Of a DNA stretch of 45,875 bases, positions 40,254 through 45,875 are shown piece after piece. This stretch comes from Bacillota bacterium (GTDB lineage Bacteria; Bacillota; Clostridia; Lachnospirales; Lachnospiraceae), in assembly GCA_023392995.1 (NCBI GenBank), contig JAEWMZ010000424.1, forward strand, positions 1 through 45,875. Reading direction: 5' to 3'. Under the pieces are notes generated by a model. It saw nothing but the letters and a program-made list of their open reading frames with translations, was not told the origin of the DNA and did not search any database. Every line of letters begins with the position of its first letter. The stretch's first letter is position 1. The position numbers were made by a program, and so were the translations under genes.

Positions 40254-42677
40254 TTATAATTCAACTTCTACCTGATAATTCTTCTTGCCTTCTGCAAAGG
40301 GAACCATAGTACCATCGATAGGCGCTCCATCTACAGCTATGCTGATCTTACCAGATTTTTTATTCACGATATGAATTGAGTACTGTGCATCACGAAACCA
40401 CCGTGTAATCGTTAGCTCTGGAATTTCATCCGGTAAGCAAGGCTCTACTACAAGGCCGTCATAATCAGCACGAATACCAAGGATATACTGGCTTACATTC
40501 ACAAAGGACCAAGAGGCAGTACCGGTAAGCCAGCTGTTTTTAGCTTCGCCGCAATGAACGGCTTCTCTTCCGGCAATCATCTGACTATAGACATAAGGCT
40601 CGGTTCTGTGAATCTCGCTGATATCTTCAATAAAAGCAGGTGCTATGCTCTTATAATTGCTAAAGGCACGGTTGCCATCACCGATTACCGTATTGGCAAT
40701 ACTAATCCAAGGGTTGTTATGGCAGAAAATAGCACCATTCTCCTTGTAGCCAGGTGGGTAGCTGGATATTTCGCCCAGGTTGAGGTGATAGTCGGAGTAG
40801 CAGGGGTTAAGAAGCTGAATACCATATTTGAAGGTTAAGAGCTCATCAACACTGTCCAAAGCAGTTTTTGCCATCTGATTCTCCTTGCCGATTCCAGCCA
40901 TAACACAGAAGCCCTGAGGTTCAATATAGATTTTACCTTCTTCACATTCCTGGCTTCCCACTGGCTTGCCAAAGGCATCGTAGGCGCGGCGGAACCATTT
41001 ACCATCCCAGCCATCCTTTTCTATAGCAGCCGTCATAGCCTGAACTTCCAGGCCGATTGCTTTGGCTTCGTCCAGAAGACCCAGGCGGTTGCAAAGCTCT
41101 GCATATTCGCTGGCATATTTTACAAACATGGCACCGATGAATACACTTTCTGCAACTCCGCTTTCAAAGTTAGCACAGGTCTGGAAGCTTTCGCCCGGTT
41201 CCTCAGAGAAGCAGTTTAAATTCAAGCAGTCATTCCAATCCGCACGACCAATTAAAGGCAGGCTGTGCGGGCCCTTGTTGTTTATAATGTACGTAACACT
41301 TCTTCTTAAATGCTCCATCAGCGGCTTTTCTGTTCCTTCCACATTATTAAAAGGAACTGGTGCGTCTAGGATGGACACATCACCCGTTTCACGGATGTAA
41401 GCAGTAGTACAGGCTACCAGCCACAAAGGATCGTCATTAAAGCCGCTTCCGATGTCACCGTTACCGCGCTTGGTAAGGGGCTGATATTGATGATAGGTAC
41501 TTCCATCTTCAAACTGAATGGAGGCGATATCAAGGATTCTTTCTCTGGCATGGCCGGGGATCATATGTACGAAACCGAGTAGATCCTGACAGCTGTCTCT
41601 AAAGCCCATTCCGCGGCCAGTACCGCTTTCGTAATAGCTGGCACTGCGGCTCATATGGAAGGTTATCATGCATTGATATTGATTCCAGATGTTTACCATA
41701 CGATCCAGCTCTGAGATAGAAGAGCTTACCTGATATTTGTTTAAATGATGCTCCCAATATTGTCCCAATTCGGCAAAAGCATTCTTTACATTGGAGATAT
41801 CGCAGTAACGCTCCATCATTTCCTTCGCTTTTTCTTTGTTGATAATACCTGGAGCTTCCCATTTATTATTCTTATCGTTTTCGATATATCCCAGAACAAA
41901 AACCAGTTCCTTCGCAGCTCCCGGCTCCAGGGTGATGGAGTAGTGGTGTGCGGCGATCGGATACCAACCGCTGGCAATACTGTTACTGCAGGTGCCTTTT
42001 TCGACAGCAGCGGGTGATGACCAATCCTGGTCTGCACCAAGAAAGGCATCACGGTCGCTGTCAAAACTATGGGAGGTCTCACTGGCTGAGTAAAAAGCAT
42101 AATGATTGCGTCTTTCTCTGTATTCCGTTTTATGATAAATAACTCCGGCTTCTGTCTCAACTTCACCAATGCTTAGATTACGCTGGAAATTTGTAGTATC
42201 ATCCACCGCATTCCAGAGGCACCATTCCACCGCTGCAAAAAAATCAAAGGTCTTTGGAGCAGAGCCTTCGTTTTTCAGAGTTACATAATGCAGTTCGCAA
42301 TTATCCTTTAATGGAACAAAAAAAGTGACTGCGGCAGAAAGCTGATTTCTGCTGCCGGAAATGGTGGTATAGCCTAAGCCGTGCCGGCATTCATAATGAT
42401 CGATCTTTGCTTTCATCGGCTTGTAGCAGGGACTCCAAATATCATCTTCTTCCTTTATATAGAAAAAACGGCTGCCGATGTCATTTGGTACATTATGATA
42501 TCGATATCTGGTAAGGCGCCTTAGCTTCGCATCACGGTAAAAGGAGTAACCTCCGCCTGTGTTGGATATTAAACTAAAGAATTGGTTGCTTCCCAGATAA
42601 TTGATCCAGGGCAATGGAGTGGAGGGTGTCTGGATTACATATTCCTTTTTTAAATCATCAAAAAACCCGTATTTCAT
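40254..42677 (-). CDS. cbp: Cellobiose phosphorylase, GH94
   Basis: An 807-residue cytoplasmic enzyme that splits cellobiose with phosphate into glucose-1-phosphate and glucose. The N-terminal beta-sandwich (MKYGFFDDLKKEYVIQTPST, WINYLGSNQFFSLISNTGGG, YSFYRDAKLRRLTRYRYHNV), the FRDSCQDLLG and DDPLWLV barrel motifs and the catalytic acid D483 in RADWNDCLNLNC match cellobiose phosphorylases in length (about 810) and sequence. No signal peptide. AAAGGAAA is about 10 bases before the ATG. A LacI-type palindrome lies 50-65 bases upstream and a LacI regulator is divergent. Cellodextrin phosphorylases are much longer, so cellobiose is favoured. Confidence 0.95.
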   Translation of the reverse strand: MKYGFFDDLKKEYVIQTPSTPLPWINYLGSNQFFSLISNTGGGYSFYRDAKLRRLTRYRYHNVPNDIGSRFFYIKEEDDIWSPCYKPMKAKIDHYECRHGLGYTTISGSRNQLSAAVTFFVPLKDNCELHYVTLKNEGSAPKTFDFFAAVEWCLWNAVDDTTNFQRNLSIGEVETEAGVIYHKTEYRERRNHYAFYSASETSHSFDSDRDAFLGADQDWSSPAAVEKGTCSNSIASGWYPIAAHHYSITLEPGAAKELVFVLGYIENDKNNKWEAPGIINKEKAKEMMERYCDISNVKNAFAELGQYWEHHLNKYQVSSSISELDRMVNIWNQYQCMITFHMSRSASYYESGTGRGMGFRDSCQDLLGFVHMIPGHARERILDIASIQFEDGSTYHQYQPLTKRGNGDIGSGFNDDPLWLVACTTAYIRETGDVSILDAPVPFNNVEGTEKPLMEHLRRSVTYIINNKGPHSLPLIGRADWNDCLNLNCFSEEPGESFQTCANFESGVAESVFIGAMFVKYASEYAELCNRLGLLDEAKAIGLEVQAMTAAIEKDGWDGKWFRRAYDAFGKPVGSQECEEGKIYIEPQGFCVMAGIGKENQMAKTALDSVDELLTFKYGIQLLNPCYSDYHLNLGEISSYPPGYKENGAIFCHNNPWISIANTVIGDGNRAFSNYKSIAPAFIEDISEIHRTEPYVYSQMIAGREAVHCGEAKNSWLTGTASWSFVNVSQYILGIRADYDGLVVEPCLPDEIPELTITRWFRDAQYSIHIVNKKSGKISIAVDGAPIDGTMVPFAEGKKNYQVEVEL

Positions 42678-42680
42678 AGA

Positions 42681-42740
42681 TAACGTTTCCTTTCTCTTTC
42701 TATAATTCAGTTAAATAACCTAAAATTACGTAAACGTTTA
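42681..42740. promoter_or_regulatory. LacI/CcpA-type operator sites upstream of the cellobiose phosphorylase gene
   Basis: TAAACGTTTA (42731-42740) is a perfect 10-bp palindrome with the central CG typical of LacI-family operators; TAACGTTT at 42681-42688 is a half-match beside the ribosome site. A third TAACGTTA palindrome lies at 43158-43165 upstream of the LacI gene. The local LacI regulator is the likeliest ligand; CcpA is an alternative. Confidence 0.6.
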
Positions 42741-43117
42741 AGATAACAATATCATACAATTAAAATATAAAAAATGCAATAACTTAAATACAAAATAGCT
42801 AATTAAGTAAAATTACATAAAAACAAATGCACAATACTGGGTAGTTATTACAAAAAAAATTATGCGTATTGCAATTCCTTGGGAATAGTAGTAAGATAAA
42901 TACGAAATCGATTAAGTGAATTATTCGTAATCAGTAATTCATCTTGTTTGACACAACTGTATACAATTACGGAACCCGAAAACTGCTGACAGCTCATACA
43001 AGTAATGCAGGTTCCTATACATAATTAGGCCGTGCCTGCTTGGGTACCTTGCAGCATGGGAAAAGGAATTTGCATGATTTGTATGAATCATTTCAAACGA
43101 ACTGTCAGTCGACTGTT

Positions 43118-43219
43118 AGGTCGCTTGGTGCTGGATATGTAATGTTATTATTTCATATAACGTTAACAGTCATTGCATCACCAGGTCGCTTGATGCAGAA
43201 TACAAATATGCTTTATTAT
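43118..43219 (+). promoter_or_regulatory. Promoter region of the LacI gene with a 14-bp direct repeat
   Basis: AGGTCGCTTGRTGC occurs at 43118-43131 and 43183-43196, 65 bp apart. A candidate promoter TTGATG (43190-43195), 18-bp spacer, TATTAT (43214-43219) overlaps the second copy. The 42678-43278 gap holds these and the operator-like palindromes but no gene or riboswitch fold that I recognise. Confidence 0.4.
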
Positions 43220-43278
43220 TTTCGACATTATTATGCTTCGTAATTGGCAACTGGATACAAGAGAGAGAGGTAATTAGG

Positions 43279-44286
43279 TTGGTTTCTTTAAAAGATATTG
43301 CCGAAAAGTGCAATGTTTCTATTGCAACAGTAAGTAAGGCAATGAATGACCAAAGTGACATTGGCAAGGAGACGAAGGAAAAGATAAAGCGTACCGCTGA
43401 GGAATTGGGCTATCTTCCAAACTCGGCAGCCAGAATGTTAAAGACAAAGCATAGTAATAATATTGGTGTATTGTTTACAGATAAGACCAACAGTGGTCTG
43501 GCACATGAATATTTTTCTAATGTTTTGCAGAATTTGAAATCAGAAGCAGAGCTCAGAGGGTATGATATCACTTTCATATCTCAGAACATGGGAAACCAAA
43601 AGATGTCCTACCTGGAGCATTGTAAATATCGCAACTATGATGGTGTAGTAATTGCCAGTGTGGATTATTACGATCCCATGGTTCTGGAATTGGTAACAAG
43701 TACGATTCCGTTGGTGACGATTGATCATGTATTTAATGGAAAAACGTCAATTCTATCAGATAATGTAGGTTCTGTAGAAGAACTGGTGCATTACATATAT
43801 CAATGCGGGCATAGAAAGATTGCCTTTATCCATGGTGAGGATACCTCAGTTACACAGAAGCGCCTTGCAAGTTTTTATAAGACCTGTATGTCTTTGGGAA
43901 TTAATGTACCGGAGGAGTATATTTTATCCGCACTGTATCATGATCCTAAATCCACAGCCAGGGCAACCAGGCGGTTATTAGAATTGCCTGTACCGCCGAC
44001 CTGTATTTTGTTTCCGGACGACTTTTCTTCCATTGGAGGAATGAACCTGATAGAAGAGAAGGGACTTAGAATTCCGGAAGATGTTAGTGTAGCAGGCTTT
44101 GATGGTATTTTACTGTCACAGGTGCTTAGTCCTAAGCTGACAACAGTGAAGCAGGATTCAGCACGAATTGGCCATGAGGCAGCTAGAAACTTAATTGATT
44201 GGATTGAAAATCCGAAGACATATCTTGCATCCCAGGTATTGATACCTGGAAAGCTGCTGGCAGGAAAGACAGTGAAGCAGCTGTAG
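43279..44286 (+). CDS. LacI family transcriptional regulator
   Basis: A 335-residue repressor: N-terminal helix-turn-helix and hinge (VSLKDIAEKCNVSIATVSKA, GYLPNSAARMLKTKHSNNIG) followed by a periplasmic-binding-protein-like sugar domain (YDGVVIASVDYYDP, CGHRKIAFIHGEDTSVTQKR, PEDVSVAGFDGILLSQVLSP). The TTG start is read as Met and has GAGAGG about 10 bases upstream. It lies between a divergent cellobiose phosphorylase gene and a downstream sugar-binding protein, so it probably represses both when cello-oligosaccharides are absent. CG-centred palindromes in both promoter directions support this. Ligand inferred. Confidence 0.95.
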   Translation: MVSLKDIAEKCNVSIATVSKAMNDQSDIGKETKEKIKRTAEELGYLPNSAARMLKTKHSNNIGVLFTDKTNSGLAHEYFSNVLQNLKSEAELRGYDITFISQNMGNQKMSYLEHCKYRNYDGVVIASVDYYDPMVLELVTSTIPLVTIDHVFNGKTSILSDNVGSVEELVHYIYQCGHRKIAFIHGEDTSVTQKRLASFYKTCMSLGINVPEEYILSALYHDPKSTARATRRLLELPVPPTCILFPDDFSSIGGMNLIEEKGLRIPEDVSVAGFDGILLSQVLSPKLTTVKQDSARIGHEAARNLIDWIENPKTYLASQVLIPGKLLAGKTVKQL

Positions 44287-44380
44287 GCAAAACTTATTAT
44301 GATGTAATGCTGGGACGCTGGCATGACATAGAGTTACTTATTCATTAATCAATATCAATAATTTAGGAGGAGAAGAGTAA

Positions 44381-45808
44381 ATGCAAAGAAAATTGTTAGT
44401 ATTAATGTTAATCGGAGTAATGCTGGTATCTTCACTCGCTGGCTGTAGCTCCAAAGGTACAAAAGATACCACTGAAACTGATGTATCCGTAACAGAGCCG
44501 GCTAAGTCGGAGGATGCAGCAGCAACAGAAGCTCCTGCAGGTGATGCAGAAGTTACCCAAGGTAAGGTGTTTAATATCTACTGCTGGAATGATGAATTCA
44601 AGAGCCGTTATACGGATTACTTTGAAAAAGCAGGAAAATTACCAGAAGGCATCACAGTTAATTTTATCATCACACCTAGTGAAAATAATGCGTACCAGAA
44701 CGCACTGGATCAGGCATTATTGAATCAGGAAAGCGCTGCTACTGATGATAAGGTTGACATGTTCTTAATCGAAGCTGACTACGCGTTAAAGTATGTTGAT
44801 TCCGATTATACCCTTGATGTAAAGGGTGATGTAGGTTTAACAGATGCAGATATTGCAGATCAGTATCAGTATACCAAAGACATTGTAACAGATTCTAACG
44901 GTATTCAAAAGGGAACTACCTGGCAGGCAACACCTGGACTCTTCGTATACAGACGTTCTATCGCAAAAGACGTTCTCGGAACCGATGATCCGGATCAGGT
45001 ACAGGCAGCTTTAAGTGACTGGTCAAAATTTGATGGAGTTGCAGCTCAGGCAGCAGCAAAAGGTTATAAGATGTTATCCGGTTATGACGATGCATATCGT
45101 ACATTTTCCAATAACATGTCTGCTCCTTGGGTAGATGGAACAAAGATTGTTATTGATAATAATTTAATGACATGGATTGATCAGACTAAAACCTATACAG
45201 AAAAAGGCTACAACAATAAAACTACACTTTGGGCACCAGAATGGCAAGCAGATCAGGGTCCTAACGGTAAGGTATTTGGCTTCTTCTATTCAACCTGGGG
45301 TATTAACTTTACTCTTCTTGGAAACTCTTTGGCAACACCTCTGGCAGAAGGCGGTAAAGCTGAGGTTGGTAACGGTGTCTTCGGTGACTATGCAGTTTGC
45401 CAGGGTCCTGAGAGCTACTATTGGGGTGGAACCTGGATCTGTGCAGCAGCCGGAACCGATAATCTTCCTTTAATTAAGGATATTATGAAAGTTCTTACTT
45501 GTGATCCTGCAACAATGAAGAAGATTACAGAGGATACACAGGATTATACCAATAATCAGACGGCTATGAAAGAACTTGCAAACAGTGATTTCAAATCAGA
45601 CTTCCTTGCAGGACAAAATCACATTAAGTTATTTGCAGAAGCAGCTCCTAAGATTGATATGAGCAATATCTCTCCTTATGATCAGGGATTAAATGAATCC
45701 TTACAAAGCGCAATGCATGATTACTTTAATGGTACAGTAACAAAGGAACAAGCTTTCGAGAATTTCTATACGTCAGCAATTGAAAAGTATCCTGAGTTAA
45801 CAAAATAA
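44381..45808 (+). CDS. Sugar ABC transporter substrate-binding lipoprotein, probably cello-oligosaccharide
   Basis: A 475-residue solute-binding protein with lipoprotein signal (LAGC lipobox, Cys at residue 22) and an acidic low-complexity linker to about residue 60. The mature domain begins FNIYCWNDEFKSRYTDYFEK, includes DMFLIEADYALKYVD, ATPGLFVYRRSIAKDVLG, and ends FENFYTSAIEKYPELTK, the layout of family 1 sugar-binding proteins. AGGAGGAG precedes the ATG. Permease genes should follow beyond the window. It is co-directional with the LacI gene 94 bases upstream and opposite the cellobiose phosphorylase, which suggests cellobiose or cellodextrin as ligand; this is context-based. Confidence 0.92.
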   Translation: MQRKLLVLMLIGVMLVSSLAGCSSKGTKDTTETDVSVTEPAKSEDAAATEAPAGDAEVTQGKVFNIYCWNDEFKSRYTDYFEKAGKLPEGITVNFIITPSENNAYQNALDQALLNQESAATDDKVDMFLIEADYALKYVDSDYTLDVKGDVGLTDADIADQYQYTKDIVTDSNGIQKGTTWQATPGLFVYRRSIAKDVLGTDDPDQVQAALSDWSKFDGVAAQAAAKGYKMLSGYDDAYRTFSNNMSAPWVDGTKIVIDNNLMTWIDQTKTYTEKGYNNKTTLWAPEWQADQGPNGKVFGFFYSTWGINFTLLGNSLATPLAEGGKAEVGNGVFGDYAVCQGPESYYWGGTWICAAAGTDNLPLIKDIMKVLTCDPATMKKITEDTQDYTNNQTAMKELANSDFKSDFLAGQNHIKLFAEAAPKIDMSNISPYDQGLNESLQSAMHDYFNGTVTKEQAFENFYTSAIEKYPELTK

Positions 45809-45831
45809 TTACTGCCTTGAATAGAACAAAT

Positions 45832-45856
45832 GCAGGATGGGGATTCCCCATCCTGC
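45832..45856 (+). terminator. Hairpin after the binding-protein gene at the window edge
   Basis: GCAGGATGGGG / CCCCATCCTGC, a perfect 11-bp stem with a 3-base loop and no T-run; overlapping it a CCCCC-TACC-GGGGG hairpin follows. By analogy with 17578-17644 it may be an intra-operon stabiliser between binding protein and permeases. Confidence 0.7.
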
Positions 45857-45875
45857 CCCCTACCGGGGGGAAAGA

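Noticed and set aside
42678..43278. Riboswitch or small RNA gene in the 600-base gap upstream of the LacI gene
   Set aside because: I found operator palindromes and a short direct repeat but no conserved riboswitch core or terminator typical of an RNA gene.
1..45875. A transposase or integrase that could move the 150-bp elements
   Set aside because: No frame in the window shows transposase, integrase or relaxase motifs, so the mobilising enzyme must be elsewhere or lost.

Overview
The window looks like chromosome from a plant-polysaccharide-degrading anaerobic Firmicute, most likely a Lachnospiraceae member close to the Clostridium phytofermentans / Anaerocolumna group. The reasons are moderate-to-low GC, strong AGGAGG-type ribosome sites with TTG/GTG starts, YesMN-type two-component systems, sugar ABC transporters without their own ATPase, a GH94 cellobiose phosphorylase, a GH13 sucrose phosphorylase, an AraC-GH39 fusion, and the FeFe-hydrogenase maturase HydF. 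The taxon is inferred from gene content, not from a marker gene.

Layout. 1-5.9 kb: the 3' end of glycogen phosphorylase, a MATE exporter facing a MerR regulator, a decayed cobalt/nickel-type (CbiO-like) ATPase, a DUF6873-radical SAM fusion protein and a GNAT acetyltransferase. 6.1-6.8 kb: a HicA/HicB toxin-antitoxin pair whose promoter holds a perfect palindrome between -35 and -10. 7.0-9.6 kb: two exported proteins of unknown function. 9.7-12.2 kb: GH51 arabinofuranosidase, divergent from an AraC regulator. 12.3-23.4 kb: a long co-directional sugar locus: YesM/YesN sensor-regulator, solute-binding lipoprotein, two permeases, DUF3237 protein, Nif3/DUF34 protein, CE1-like esterase and sucrose phosphorylase. 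23.7-28.4 kb: an AraC-GH39 fusion on the minus strand, divergent from a GH3 glycosidase. 28.9-31.5 kb: hydF overlapping the ribosome site of an aspartase/fumarase-family lyase. 31.9-34.8 kb: a membrane protein and a DUF2804 protein. 35.0-40.0 kb: OmpR-type regulator, single-TM sensor kinase, and a MacB/BceAB-type ABC ATPase plus FtsX permease. 40.3-45.8 kb: cellobiose phosphorylase, divergent from a LacI regulator and a sugar-binding lipoprotein whose permeases should lie beyond the window edge.

The most distinctive feature is a family of about 150-bp non-coding mobile elements: six near-complete copies and two relics in 46 kb. They have terminal inverted repeats ending in GG(C/T)AATTGCGAAA. 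Two copies (before hydF and inside the kinase/ABC transporter locus) are flanked by perfect 14-bp direct repeats and a third by a 12/14 match. Each carries a conserved core inside a long hairpin whose arms differ between copies yet stay complementary. Five of the eight end 31-33 nt upstream of a start codon, and at four of these a -10-like hexamer lies at a fixed offset in the flank. This suggests repeated insertion into promoters just upstream of ribosome sites. No transposase is encoded in the window.

Working together, the sugar genes describe import and phosphorolytic or hydrolytic use of oligosaccharides from plant material: arabinofuranosidase, GH39, GH3, an esterase, and two phosphorylases that save ATP. 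A 16-bp motif, TTTTTGTCCRGTTTTG, is shared by the GH51/AraC and GH39/GH3 divergent promoters and may define one regulon.
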